The notes under the pieces: model-generated
What the model was told of the DNA's origin: nothing
The model's database searches: none
The model's input: the letters and a program-made list of their open reading frames with translations, nothing else
Part shown: positions 43,951-53,486 of the stretch, piece after piece
Layout of the letters: every line of letters begins with the position of its first letter
Numbering within the stretch: the first letter of the stretch is position 1
Translations under genes and position numbers: made by a program
Source: Alistipes_A hominis
Lineage (GTDB): Bacteria; Bacteroidota; Bacteroidia; Bacteroidales; Rikenellaceae
Reading direction: 5' to 3'
Assembly (NCBI RefSeq): GCF_014288115.1
Contig: NZ_JACOOK010000004.1
Location: 62,001-126,000 of the forward strand
DNA length: 64,000 nt

Positions 43951-43958
43951 CAAATATA
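43951..43958 (-). promoter_or_regulatory. -7 promoter box of the metY leader transcript
   Basis: TATATTTG on the minus strand matches TAnnTTTG. Transcription should begin only a few bases before the leader ATG at 43940, giving a metY leader of about 220 nt. TTTG further upstream is not at canonical spacing. Confidence 0.65.
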
Positions 43959-44040
43959 TGCATTTCCCGTAAAGTTGGTGCGTTTTCCGCAAATTTTTTT
44001 AATTTTTTTTAGTTTCTGCAAACGAAAGGCTGCGCGTCTG

Positions 44041-45261
44041 TCAGGATTCGGACCAGATACGGGCCAGGTTTATAATGGTTTGCACGGCTCGTTGCATCGT
44101 GTCGACCGAACAGTACTCGAATTTGCCGTGGAAATTCATGCCGCCGGTAAACAGGTTCGGGCACGGCAGGCCCATGTACGATAGCCTCGCCCCGTCCGTG
44201 CCGCCGCGGATCGGACGCACGATCGGCGCGACGCCTGCCTGCCGCATCGCTTCCATCGCCTTTTCGATCACTTCGGGATACGGTTCGATTTTTTCGCGCA
44301 TGTTGTAGTACTGGTCCTTCAGCGTCAGGCGGATGACGCCTTCCCCGTATTTCTCGCCGAGCAGCGCCACGGCGTCGGCGAGATAGCGTTTTTTCGCTTT
44401 GAACTTTTTGTGCGAATGGTCGCGGATGATGTATTCCAGCGAAGCCCGTTCGACCGTTCCTTCCAATCCGACCAGATGATAAAAACCTTCGTAGCCCTCG
44501 GTGTGTTCCGGACGCTGGGCGGCGGGCAGCAGCGCGTTGATTTCGCAGGCTACCTGCAAAGCGTTGATCATTTTGTCTTTGGCGTATCCGGGATGGATGT
44601 TGCGTCCCTGCACGGCGATTTCGGCGGCGGCCGCGTTGAAGTTTTCGTATTCGATCTCGCCTTCGAAGCCGCCGTCCATCGTGTAGGCGAATTTCGCCCC
44701 GAACCGCTCTACGTCGAAGAAATCCACTCCGCGGCCGATCTCTTCGTCCGGCGTGAACCCGATCCGGATCGTGCCGTGTTTCGCTTCGGGGTGGGTCGTC
44801 AGGTATTCGGCTGCGGTCATGATTTCGGCGATGCCGGCTTTGTCGTCGGCGCCGAGCAGTGTCGTGCCGTCGGTCACAATCAGCCGGTGCCCTTTGTAGA
44901 ACGCCAGTTCCGGGAAATCGGCGGCGCGCATCGTGAGTTTGTCGTTCAGCGCGATATCGCCGCCGTCGTAGCGTTCGATAATGCCGGGGCGGATGTCCGA
45001 CCCTTTCATATCGGGACTGGTATCGACGTGCGAAATGAAGCCGACGACCGGGGCCGACTCGCAGCCCGGCGTCGCCGGGATCGTACCGGTGACATAGCCG
45101 TTCGGATCGATCTCGACATCGTGCAGTCCGAGGGTCGTCATCTCTTCGAGCAAGTGGTTCAGCAGGGCCAGTTGTTTGGCCGTCGACGGATAGGTTTCGC
45201 TTTTCGGGTCGCTCTGCGTGTCGAAAGCGACGTATTTTAAGAATCGTTGTTCGAGGGTCAT
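44041..45261 (-). CDS. pepT: Peptidase T (tripeptide aminopeptidase)
   Basis: PepT is a cytosolic di-zinc M20 aminopeptidase that releases N-terminal residues from tripeptides. The 406-aa protein has the metal ligands in GFISHVDTSPDM, LLGADDKAGIAEI, and GFTPDEEIGRGVDFF, plus the C-terminal RPIRGGTDGARLSYMGLPCPNLFTGG. It lies 18 bp after the OPT oligopeptide transporter, so peptide uptake and hydrolysis are coupled in one operon. Confidence 0.96.
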   Translation of the reverse strand: MTLEQRFLKYVAFDTQSDPKSETYPSTAKQLALLNHLLEEMTTLGLHDVEIDPNGYVTGTIPATPGCESAPVVGFISHVDTSPDMKGSDIRPGIIERYDGGDIALNDKLTMRAADFPELAFYKGHRLIVTDGTTLLGADDKAGIAEIMTAAEYLTTHPEAKHGTIRIGFTPDEEIGRGVDFFDVERFGAKFAYTMDGGFEGEIEYENFNAAAAEIAVQGRNIHPGYAKDKMINALQVACEINALLPAAQRPEHTEGYEGFYHLVGLEGTVERASLEYIIRDHSHKKFKAKKRYLADAVALLGEKYGEGVIRLTLKDQYYNMREKIEPYPEVIEKAMEAMRQAGVAPIVRPIRGGTDGARLSYMGLPCPNLFTGGMNFHGKFEYCSVDTMQRAVQTIINLARIWSES

Positions 45262-45279
45262 ATTTTTATCTCTTTCGTA

Positions 45280-47274
45280 TTAACTTCCGTTGTTCTTACG
45301 GGCCGAATCTCTTAAACTGTCGCGGACGAAATAGGCGATCAGCAGGATGTACATTGCAAGCGACAACACTTCGGCTCCCGTCGTGCCGTTCCATTCCGTA
45401 GCGAACCAGTCGGCTCCGAAATATTTCAGCAGGGCGCTCACGACGCCCATCAGCGCGCCTCCGGCGATGAATCCCGATGCAATAAGCGTTCCGCGTTCGC
45501 GGCGGGTCTTGTTCGTTTCGGCGTTTCGGCTGCGGCTGCCGACATACCAACTGACGAGACCTCCGACCAGCAGCGGGGCGTTCAGTTCCAGCGGAATAAA
45601 CATGCCGAGCGCGAAAGCCAGCGCCGGAACGCCGATCATCGTCAGCACCAGCGCCAGCGCCGCGCCGGCGAAATAGAGCAGCCACGGCGTTGCGCCGCCT
45701 TCCATCAGCGGTTTGATGACCGCGGCCATCGCGTTGGCCTGCGGTGCGACCAGCGCGCCGTCGCCGGTGAAGCCGTAGGTTTTGTTCAGCACCATCATCA
45801 CGCCGGCGACCGTTGCGGCCGAGACCGCCGTTCCGAGAAACTTCCAGCCCTCCTGTTTAGCGGGCGTCGAGCCGAGCCAGTAGCCGATTTTCAGGTCGGA
45901 GATGAAAGCGCCGGCCATGGCGAGCGCCGTGCAGACCACGCCGCCGATGATCAGTGCGGCGGTCATGCCGGCCGTGCCGCTGAGTCCGGCGCTGACCAGT
46001 ATCAGCGAGCTGAGGATTAGTGTCATCAGCGTCATGCCCGATACCGGGTTCGTGCCGACGATTGCGATGGCGTTGGCCGCGACGGTCGTGAACAGGAACG
46101 AGATGACAAAAACAATGGCGATCGCGATGCCCGCGTGGAGCCAGTTGTCCAGCAGTCCGAAGCGGAAAAAGATGAACGTCGTGGCCAGTACGGCGATCAG
46201 CACCGAGAGGATCAGTTTCATCGGAATGTCTCGCTGGGTGCGTTCGGCGGTTTCGGCTCCGGCGCGTCGGCCGCGCAGTTCGGTGACGGCCAGCCCGAGC
46301 GCCTGCCGGATGATGTTCGACGAGCGGACGATGCCGATGACCCCTGCCATTGCAATCCCACCGATCCCAATATGCCGGGCATAATTTTTAAAAATCATTT
46401 CGGGCGTCATGTCGCGCAGCAGCATGGTGATCCCTTCGCCCACGGCGAGGGTCTGCCCGTCGGCGAAATGGCTGAGAAACGGGATCAGTACGAACCATAC
46501 GGTGAACGATCCGGCGCAAATATAGGCCGCATACCGCAGGCCCACGATGTAGCCGAGACCGAGGACGGCGGCGCCGGTGTTGATCTTGAAAACGACTTTC
46601 ATCTTGTCGGCCAGCGCTTCGCCCCAGCCGGTCATGCGGGTCGATATTTCTTCGGTACACCAGCCGAAAGTACTGATGATAAAGTCGTAGACTCCTCCGA
46701 CGAGTCCGCTGACGGCGAGCAGTTTGGCTTGGTTTCCCTTTTTTTCGCCGGAGACGAGCACTTCGGTCGTGGCGGTGGCTTCGGGGAACGGGAGTTTACC
46801 GTGCATGTCGCGCACGAAATATTTGCGGAACGGGATCAGCAGCAGGATGCCGAGCATACCGCCGAACAGCGAAGACAGGAAGATCTGGTAGAACTGCGCT
46901 TCGAGCCCCAGAATGTAGAGGGCGGGCAGCGTGAAGATGGCTCCGGCGACGACGACCCCGGAACTTGCGCCGATCGACTGGATAATGACGTTCTGTCCGA
47001 GCATGTTGCGGCGGCCGGTGAGGTTGCCGACGCCGACGGCGATGATGGCGATCGGGATGGCGGCTTCGAAGACCTGACCGACGCGCAGACCGAGGTACGC
47101 GGCGGCGGCGGAGAAGACGACGGCCATCAGGATGCCGAATGTGACCGAGTAAGGGGTTACTTCGCGCGGTGCGGGCGTGTCGGGCATGACGGGGCGGTAG
47201 GTTTCGCCGGGGGCGAGTTCGCCGTATGCGTTTTCGGGCAGCGAGGTAGTATCGGTTTTGTGCGGTTGTGCCAT
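45280..47274 (-). CDS. OPT family oligopeptide transporter
   Basis: This 664-aa inner-membrane protein has about 14-16 helices and matches bacterial OPT transporters, which import oligopeptides (or metal chelates in the YSL branch) with protons. Recognisable parts are YSVTFGILMAVVFSAAAAYLGLRVGQVFEAAIP, NMLGQNVIIQSIGASSG and SGEKKGNQAK. I chose the start MAQPHKTD at 47274 because the upstream ATG at 47298 falls inside the -7 promoter box. Cotranscribed with pepT. Confidence 0.92.
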   Translation of the reverse strand: MAQPHKTDTTSLPENAYGELAPGETYRPVMPDTPAPREVTPYSVTFGILMAVVFSAAAAYLGLRVGQVFEAAIPIAIIAVGVGNLTGRRNMLGQNVIIQSIGASSGVVVAGAIFTLPALYILGLEAQFYQIFLSSLFGGMLGILLLIPFRKYFVRDMHGKLPFPEATATTEVLVSGEKKGNQAKLLAVSGLVGGVYDFIISTFGWCTEEISTRMTGWGEALADKMKVVFKINTGAAVLGLGYIVGLRYAAYICAGSFTVWFVLIPFLSHFADGQTLAVGEGITMLLRDMTPEMIFKNYARHIGIGGIAMAGVIGIVRSSNIIRQALGLAVTELRGRRAGAETAERTQRDIPMKLILSVLIAVLATTFIFFRFGLLDNWLHAGIAIAIVFVISFLFTTVAANAIAIVGTNPVSGMTLMTLILSSLILVSAGLSGTAGMTAALIIGGVVCTALAMAGAFISDLKIGYWLGSTPAKQEGWKFLGTAVSAATVAGVMMVLNKTYGFTGDGALVAPQANAMAAVIKPLMEGGATPWLLYFAGAALALVLTMIGVPALAFALGMFIPLELNAPLLVGGLVSWYVGSRSRNAETNKTRRERGTLIASGFIAGGALMGVVSALLKYFGADWFATEWNGTTGAEVLSLAMYILLIAYFVRDSLRDSARKNNGS

Positions 47275-47295
47275 GGTTTTCGGGTATCTGTCATT

Positions 47296-47303
47296 CAAAG
47301 GTA
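47296..47303 (-). promoter_or_regulatory. -7 promoter box for the OPT-pepT operon
   Basis: TACCTTTG on the minus strand overlaps the alternative ATG at 47298 and lies 22 bp before the preferred start. Confidence 0.6.
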
Positions 47304-47400
47304 GTTATTTTACGACAAATTCGGAAAACGGATCGGAATCGCTTGGTTTGCCATCCGCGTTGTTTTGCCGTAAGCTGTCCGCCGCCCGTCGGCCGAAAAG

Positions 47401-47435
47401 AGAGAGACCGGATCCTTGCGGAACCCGGCCTCTCT
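47401..47435 (-). terminator. Intrinsic terminator after transketolase
   Basis: An 11-bp stem with one wobble (AGAGAGACCGG / CCGGCCTCTCT), extended inward by further pairs, lies 24 bp after the stop and is followed on the minus strand by TTTT. Confidence 0.8.
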
Positions 47436-47458
47436 GCCTTGTTTATGAAAAAGTCGCC

Positions 47459-49486
47459 TTATTTTTTCAGCATCGCTTTCACCTGGTTGTAAACGTTCTC
47501 GCCCGAGAAGCCGAACTCCTTGTCCAGGACGCTCGCAGGAGCGGAATATCCGAAGTGATCGAGACCGTACACTTCGCCGTCGCAGGCGACCAGGCCGGCC
47601 AGCGTCACGGGCAGACCCGAGGTCAGACCGAACTTCGGCACGCCGCACGGCAGCACGCTCTTCTGGTACTCCTTGCTCTGGTCGCGGAATAGTCCTTCGG
47701 ACGGAACCGATACTACGCGTACTTTCACGCCGTCGGCTTTCAGCTTTTCGGCGCCGTCTATCAGCGTAGCCACTTCCGAACCGCTCGCCAGCAAGATTAC
47801 GTCCGGGGTTCCGGCGCAGTCTTCGACGATATAAGCGCCCTTGACGGCCTGCATGGCTTCCTTGGCGCGGTCGCCGCTCGCTGCGGGCAGATTCTTGATA
47901 TTCTGACGCGACAGGATCAGCGCGGTCGGACGTTCGTTTTCCATCGCGATTTTCCAGGCGGCGACGGTTTCGTAGCTGTCGGCCGGACGGAGTACGACGA
48001 CCGAACGTTCGCCTTTGTGGTTGCGCAGTTGTTCCATCAGGCGCAACTGTGCTTCGTGTTCGATCGGTTGGTGCGTCGGACCGTCCTCGCCCACGCGGAA
48101 CGAGTCGTGCGTCCAGACGTATTTGACCGGCAGGCGTTGCAGCGCGGCGATACGCAGCGCGGGTTTCATATAATCCGAGAATACGAAGAACGTTCCGCAG
48201 GCCGGAATTACGCCGCCGTGCAGCGCCATGCCGTTCATGATGCAGGCCATCGTGAACTCGGCTACGCCCGGTTGCAGGAAACGGCCGGTAAAGTCGCCTT
48301 TGACCATCGCATGCGTCTTTTTCAAAAATCCGTCGGTTTTGTCCGAGTTGCTCAGGTCGGCCGATGCAACGATCATGTTTTCCACATGCTCGGCCAGGTA
48401 CGACAGTACGGCGGCCGATGCGGCGCGAGTAGCCACGTTGTCGCCGCAGTTGATCTTCGCATAGTCGATATCCGGAGCCTTGCCCGACAGGAACTGGTCG
48501 AGTTTCGCGGCCAGTTCTTTGTTGGCGGCGCGCCAGATCGATTCTTCTTCTTTACGCAGCGCGTACCATTTTTTCAGCTCTTCGCGACGGCGGGCGTACA
48601 GCTCTTCGACGTCTTTGAAGATCTGGAACGGTTTTTCCGGGTCCCCGCCGAGGTTGGCGATCGTTTTGGCCGTGTCGCCGCCGGCTGCCGACAACGGCTG
48701 TCCGTGCGTCGAAACCTTGTTCGAGAAGTCTTCGCCTTCTTTGCCGACGGCGCCTTTGCCCATCAGCGTATGGCCTACGATCAGCGTCGGTTTTTCGGTT
48801 TCGGCGATCGCGCGGTTCAGCGCCTGGCGGATTTCGGCGGCGTCGTTGCCGTCGATGCTGATGACGTTCCAGCCCCACGCTTCGTATTTGGCCACGATGT
48901 CTTCGGTCGAAACTTCGTCCACTTTCGTCGAAAGCTGGATGTTGTTCGAGTCGTAGAACATGATCATGTTGCTCAGACCCAGATGGCCGGCGATACGGCC
49001 CACGCCCTGCGACACCTCTTCCTGAATACCGCCGTCGGAGATGAACACGTAGGTTTTATGCGCCATCCATTCGCCGAAGCGGGCTACCAGAAAGCGTTCG
49101 GCGATCGCTGCGCCCAGCGCCATCGCATGTCCCTGGCCCAGCGGACCCGACGTGTTTTCGATACCGCGGGCGACGTCCACCTCGGGGTGTCCCGGCGTCG
49201 GGCTGCCCCATTGACGGAAAGCGGCCAGTTCGTCCATTTTGAAATAACCCGCCAGCGACAGCACCGAATACAGCATCGCGGACATGTGGCCCGGATCGAG
49301 GAAAAAACGGTCGCGGAACGGGTAACGCGGGTCTTCGGGATTGTAGTTCAGGTATTCCGAATAGAGAATGTTTACGAAATCGGCACCGCCCATTGCGCCG
49401 CCGGGATGTCCCGACTTCGCTTTCTCCACCATGGAGGCTGCGAGGATACGGATGTTATCCGCAGCTCTTGTCGTCAAGTCTTTCAT
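47459..49486 (-). CDS. tkt: Transketolase
   Basis: Transketolase moves two-carbon units between pentose and hexose phosphates using thiamine diphosphate. The 675-aa full-length protein has the N-terminal KAKSGHPGGAMGGADF, GPLGQGHAMALGAA, the ThDP/metal motif SDGGIQEEVSQGVGRIAGHLGLSNM, and the pyrimidine-domain GMALHGGVIPACGTFFVFSDY. It is monocistronic with its own promoter and terminator. Confidence 0.97.
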   Translation of the reverse strand: MKDLTTRAADNIRILAASMVEKAKSGHPGGAMGGADFVNILYSEYLNYNPEDPRYPFRDRFFLDPGHMSAMLYSVLSLAGYFKMDELAAFRQWGSPTPGHPEVDVARGIENTSGPLGQGHAMALGAAIAERFLVARFGEWMAHKTYVFISDGGIQEEVSQGVGRIAGHLGLSNMIMFYDSNNIQLSTKVDEVSTEDIVAKYEAWGWNVISIDGNDAAEIRQALNRAIAETEKPTLIVGHTLMGKGAVGKEGEDFSNKVSTHGQPLSAAGGDTAKTIANLGGDPEKPFQIFKDVEELYARRREELKKWYALRKEEESIWRAANKELAAKLDQFLSGKAPDIDYAKINCGDNVATRAASAAVLSYLAEHVENMIVASADLSNSDKTDGFLKKTHAMVKGDFTGRFLQPGVAEFTMACIMNGMALHGGVIPACGTFFVFSDYMKPALRIAALQRLPVKYVWTHDSFRVGEDGPTHQPIEHEAQLRLMEQLRNHKGERSVVVLRPADSYETVAAWKIAMENERPTALILSRQNIKNLPAASGDRAKEAMQAVKGAYIVEDCAGTPDVILLASGSEVATLIDGAEKLKADGVKVRVVSVPSEGLFRDQSKEYQKSVLPCGVPKFGLTSGLPVTLAGLVACDGEVYGLDHFGYSAPASVLDKEFGFSGENVYNQVKAMLKK

Positions 49487-49549
49487 TTTGTTAATTCAGT
49501 TAGTATTTTTGGTTTCAAGTGAATTCGTTTCCGGAAAAATTAAACGAAA

Positions 49550-49579
49550 CAAATTTAGGTAAAAAAACCGATTCTTCAA
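49550..49579 (-). promoter_or_regulatory. Promoter for transketolase
   Basis: TAAATTTG (49557-49550) and TTTG (49579-49576) on the minus strand are separated by 18 bp, close to the Bacteroides -33/-7 spacing. The start codon is 63 bp downstream. Confidence 0.6.
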
Positions 49580-49669
49580 AATCCTGCAAACGAATAATTC
49601 CCCGGCGGCGGGCCTTTCCGCGCCGTTCCCGGATCGTCTCCGCGCCGTCCGGGAACCGTTCCGAAAACA

Positions 49670-49699
49670 AAGGGCCGTCCCGATTGCGGGACGGCCCTT
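49670..49699 (-). terminator. Intrinsic terminator of nifJ
   Basis: A 13-bp perfect stem (AAGGGCCGTCCCG / CGGGACGGCCCTT) with loop ATTG lies 26 bp after the nifJ stop, with T's on the minus-strand exit. Confidence 0.92.
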
Positions 49700-49724
49700 C
49701 GCCTTTGTCGTTATACGGTAGGCG

Positions 49725-52700
49725 CTACTCTTTCTTTTCGTTCGAGTAGTCCATCGCTACGTAACGTTTGTAGGTGTCGTAACGCCATTTGGCGTCGGAC
49801 TCGGAGGCTGCGAACAACTCTTCGGCCTCTTTCGGGAACGTTTTCAGCAACGAAGTGTAGCGCACTTCCTTGTGGATGAATTCCTGGAATTTCGACCAGT
49901 CCGGTTCCTTCGAGTCGAGGATGAACGGATTCTTGCCTTGTTCCGGAAGGGTCGGGTTGTAGCGCCATAGGTGCCAGTAGCCCGATTCGACGGCTTGCTT
50001 CTCGGTCATCTGAGACAGCCCCATGCCGCCTTTGATACCGTGGTTGATACAGGGCGCATAGGCGATGATCAACGACGGGCCGTTGTAAGCTTCGGCTTCT
50101 TTAATGGCCTGGAAGTATTGGTTGTGATTGGCTCCCATGGCGACCTGAGCGACATAGACGTAGCTATAGGTCATTGCCATCGCTCCGAGGTCTTTCTTGC
50201 GGACGCGCTTGCCGGCCGACGCGAATTTGGCGACGGCGCCGATCGGGGTGCTCTTCGACGACTGTCCGCCGGTGTTCGAATAGACTTCGGTGTCGAGAAC
50301 CAGGATGTTTACGTTCTTGCCCGATGCGATGACGTGGTCCAGACCGCCGAATCCGATGTCGTAGGCCCAGCCGTCGCCGCCGATGATCCAGATCGACTTT
50401 TTGATCAGGTAGTGTTTCAGTTCGAGGATCTGCTGGCAGATCGGGCAGTTGCAGGCTTCCATCATCGGGATCAGGCGTTCGGCGATCTCTTCGCTTTTGG
50501 TCGCGTCTTTGCGGTTGTCGATCCATTCGGTCATTACGCTTTTCAGTTCGGCCGAGCAGGTCGATCCGTTTTCGATCGCTTCGCGCATCAGGATGCAAAG
50601 GCGCTCGCGCTGTTTGGCGACGCCCGACAGGATCCCGAGTCCGAATTCGGCGTTGTCCTCGAACAGCGAGTTAGCCCAGGCCGGCCCGAAACCTTTGTCG
50701 TTGGAGCAGTAAGGGGACGACGGTGCGGAGCCTCCGTAGATCGACGAGCAGCCGGTCGCGTTGGCGATAATCATCCGGTGACCGAACAACTGGGTGATCG
50801 CTTTGATATAAGGCGTTTCGCCGCAGCCTGCGCAGGCGCCCGAGAATTCGAATAGCGGACGCGAGAACTGGCTGTTCTTCACGGTCTTGGTCTTGTCTAC
50901 GACGGTATCTTTGTAGCCGACTTTGCGGTGCATGTATTCCCAGCGGGCTTCCTCGCCGTTCTGGAGCTGTTCTTCGAGCGGCTTCATCACGAGGGCCTTG
51001 TTCGGAGCCGGGCAGACGTTCGCGCAGTTGCTGCAACCGGTACAGTCGAGCGGAGAGATCTGGATCTTAAATTTGTAGGCTTTCGTCGCGCCGGCGCCCT
51101 GGATCGTTTTCGTTCCTTCGGGAGCGGCTTCGGCTTCCTCTTCGGTCAGCAGGAACGGACGGATCGCTGCGTGCGGGCAAACATAAGCGCACTGGTTACA
51201 CTGGATACAGTTGTCGGGCTGCCATTCCGGAATTTTTACGGCGATGCCGCGTTTCTCGTACTGCGACGTGCCCGGATCCCACGAACCGTCTTCACGGCCG
51301 ACGAACGCGCTGACCGGCAGGTTGTCTCCTTCGAGGCTTTCGATCGGGCGGACGATTTTCCGGATGAATTCGGGTGCGTTTTCCGGTTCGGTCGGAACGA
51401 CTTCGATCGAAGCCCATTCGGCCGGGATCTTCACTTTGGTCACGTTGCCCCCGCGTTCTACGGCGGCGTAGTTCATGTTGACCACGTCCTCGCCTTTCTT
51501 GCCGTAGGATTTGTAGATGGCTTTCTTCATCTCCTCCTTGGCCTTGTCGTACGGAATGACGCCCGACACCTTGAAGAATGCGCTCTGCATGATCGTGTTG
51601 GTGCGGCTTCCGAGGCCGATTTCCGATGCGATTTTCGTCGCGTTGATGATGTAGAAGTTGATTTTGTGCTCGGCCATGTACTTTTTCATAGCGTCCGGCA
51701 GGTGCTTCTTGGTGGTTTCCGCGTCCCAAACGCTGTTCAGCAGGAATGTGCCGCCGTCCTTCAGCCCTTTCAGCAGGTCGTACTTGCCGAGGTACGAAGG
51801 AACGTGGCAGGCTACGAAATCCGGCGTATTGACCAGGTAGGGCGAACGGATCGGCTTGTCGCCGAAACGCAGGTGCGATGCCGTATAGCCGCCCGACTTT
51901 TTCGAGTCGTAGGCGAAGTAGGCCTGGCAGTATTTGTCGGTCGTGTTGCCGATGATTTTAATCGAGTTCTTGTTGGCTCCAACGGTACCGTCGGCGCCCA
52001 GGCCGATGAAACGGGCCTCGAACGTATCTTTGTTTTCGAGGTGCAGTTCCGGGCCTACCGGCAACGAGGTGAACGTTACGTCGTCCACGATGCCTACCGT
52101 GAAGTGATCCTTCGGCTCGTTGGCCTTCAGGTTTTCGTAAACGGCCAGCATCTGCGCCGGGGTGGTGTCTTTCGACGACAGCCCGTAGCGGCCGCCTACG
52201 ACGATCGGCGCGTTTGCGGTGCCGTACAGCACGTCTTTGATGTCGAGGTAGAGCGGTTCGCCGTTGGCGCCCGGTTCCTTGGTACGGTCGAGCACGCAGA
52301 TTCGTTTTACCGATTTCGGCAGTACGTTCATCAGGTATTTCGGCGAGAACGGACGGTAGAGATGTACCGAGATCAAGCCGGCCTTTTCGCCTTTCGCCTG
52401 CATGTAGTCGATCGTCTCCTTGATCGTTTCGGTGATCGAACCCATCGCGATTACGACGTTTTCGGCGTCCGGATCGCCGTAATAAGTGAACGGTTTGTAT
52501 TCCCGGCCGGTGATTTTGCTGATGTTCTCCATGGCCTCGGCCACCAGATCGGGGATGGCGTCGTAGAAGCGGTTCGACGCTTCGCGGGTTTGGAAATAGA
52601 TGTCGGAGTTCTGGGCCGTGCCGCGCGTTACCGGGTTCTCCGGATTCAACGCCCGTTTGCGGAACTCGGCCAACGCTTTGGTGTCGAGTAGTTTGATGAG

Positions 52701-53273
52701 CGCTTCCTCGTCGATCAGCTCGATTTTCTGGATTTCGTGCGAGGTGCGGAATCCGTCGAAAAAGTGCATGAACGGAACCCGCGATTTAATGGCGATCAGG
52801 TGGGCGATGCCGGCCAGATCCATCACTTCCTGCACGCTGCCCGAAGCCAGCATGGCAAAGCCGGTCTGACGGGCGGCCATTACGTCCTGGTGGTCGCCGA
52901 AAATGGACAGGGCCTGTGCTGCGAGCGCCCGCGCCGATACGTGGAATACGCAGGGAAGCAGCTCCCCGGCTATTTTGTACATGTTCGGAATCATCAGCAG
53001 CAACCCCTGAGAAGCGGTGAACGTAGTGGTCAAAGCACCTCCCTGGAGCGAACCGTGCACTGCGCCGGCGGCTCCTGCCTCGGACTGCATCTCAACGACT
53101 TTGACTGTCTCCCCAAAAATGTTTTTACGTCCGCTTGCCGCCCATTCGTCGACATATTCTGCCATCGTGGACGACGGAGTGATCGGATAGATCGCCGCTA
53201 CCTCGCTGAACATATAAGCGATGTGGGCGGCTGCGTAGTTTCCGTCACAGGTGATAAATTTTTTTTGTGCCAT
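49725..53273 (-). CDS. nifJ: Pyruvate:ferredoxin (flavodoxin) oxidoreductase
   Basis: This single-chain PFOR of 1182 aa oxidises pyruvate to acetyl-CoA and CO2, passing electrons to ferredoxin or flavodoxin; it is central to anaerobic metabolism. The pyrimidine-binding domain starts FITCDGNYAAAHIAYMFSE. Two [4Fe-4S] motifs lie near residue 689 (CIQCNQCAYVCP) and 744 (CTGCSNCANVCP). A further cluster Cys occurs in FSGACAGCGETPY, and the ThDP site GGDGWAYDIGFGGLDH lies near 965, followed by LDTEVYSNTGGQ. The length fits the homodimeric class. Confidence 0.98.
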   Translation of the reverse strand: MAQKKFITCDGNYAAAHIAYMFSEVAAIYPITPSSTMAEYVDEWAASGRKNIFGETVKVVEMQSEAGAAGAVHGSLQGGALTTTFTASQGLLLMIPNMYKIAGELLPCVFHVSARALAAQALSIFGDHQDVMAARQTGFAMLASGSVQEVMDLAGIAHLIAIKSRVPFMHFFDGFRTSHEIQKIELIDEEALIKLLDTKALAEFRKRALNPENPVTRGTAQNSDIYFQTREASNRFYDAIPDLVAEAMENISKITGREYKPFTYYGDPDAENVVIAMGSITETIKETIDYMQAKGEKAGLISVHLYRPFSPKYLMNVLPKSVKRICVLDRTKEPGANGEPLYLDIKDVLYGTANAPIVVGGRYGLSSKDTTPAQMLAVYENLKANEPKDHFTVGIVDDVTFTSLPVGPELHLENKDTFEARFIGLGADGTVGANKNSIKIIGNTTDKYCQAYFAYDSKKSGGYTASHLRFGDKPIRSPYLVNTPDFVACHVPSYLGKYDLLKGLKDGGTFLLNSVWDAETTKKHLPDAMKKYMAEHKINFYIINATKIASEIGLGSRTNTIMQSAFFKVSGVIPYDKAKEEMKKAIYKSYGKKGEDVVNMNYAAVERGGNVTKVKIPAEWASIEVVPTEPENAPEFIRKIVRPIESLEGDNLPVSAFVGREDGSWDPGTSQYEKRGIAVKIPEWQPDNCIQCNQCAYVCPHAAIRPFLLTEEEAEAAPEGTKTIQGAGATKAYKFKIQISPLDCTGCSNCANVCPAPNKALVMKPLEEQLQNGEEARWEYMHRKVGYKDTVVDKTKTVKNSQFSRPLFEFSGACAGCGETPYIKAITQLFGHRMIIANATGCSSIYGGSAPSSPYCSNDKGFGPAWANSLFEDNAEFGLGILSGVAKQRERLCILMREAIENGSTCSAELKSVMTEWIDNRKDATKSEEIAERLIPMMEACNCPICQQILELKHYLIKKSIWIIGGDGWAYDIGFGGLDHVIASGKNVNILVLDTEVYSNTGGQSSKSTPIGAVAKFASAGKRVRKKDLGAMAMTYSYVYVAQVAMGANHNQYFQAIKEAEAYNGPSLIIAYAPCINHGIKGGMGLSQMTEKQAVESGYWHLWRYNPTLPEQGKNPFILDSKEPDWSKFQEFIHKEVRYTSLLKTFPKEAEELFAASESDAKWRYDTYKRYVAMDYSNEKKE

Positions 53274-53335
53274 TTTTAAAAACGATTTGTTGGAATAATT
53301 TTCCTAAAAGTTTTTCCCTTCTCTGTAATTTCGTG

Positions 53336-53343
53336 CAAATATA
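53336..53343 (-). promoter_or_regulatory. -7 promoter box for nifJ
   Basis: TATATTTG on the minus strand lies 63 bp before the nifJ start in the AT-rich divergent region. Confidence 0.6.
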
Positions 53344-53406
53344 CAGCGATTATTTTAAATTGAATAATTTGCTCATTTTTTCACTATGAAATGTGAAAAA
53401 TTATAT

Positions 53407-53414
53407 TATTTTTG
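53407..53414 (+). promoter_or_regulatory. -7 promoter box for mtgA
   Basis: TATTTTTG lies 72 bp before the mtgA ATG. Confidence 0.55.
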
Positions 53415-53486
53415 CCCGAATGCTCCAGAGCGTTTTCTCGTTTCGGATGTGTTTTCTTGAAAATTAATTGTCTGTAAATCTTGATT

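Noticed and set aside
43722..44040. SAM riboswitch upstream of metY
   Set aside because: Considered because metY genes often carry one. I could not find a pseudoknot core of SAM-I or SAM-II type; a leader ORF plus terminator explains the region better.
49519..49749. 76-aa rightward ORF between transketolase and nifJ
   Set aside because: It spans the transketolase promoter and the nifJ terminator and has no recognisable content.
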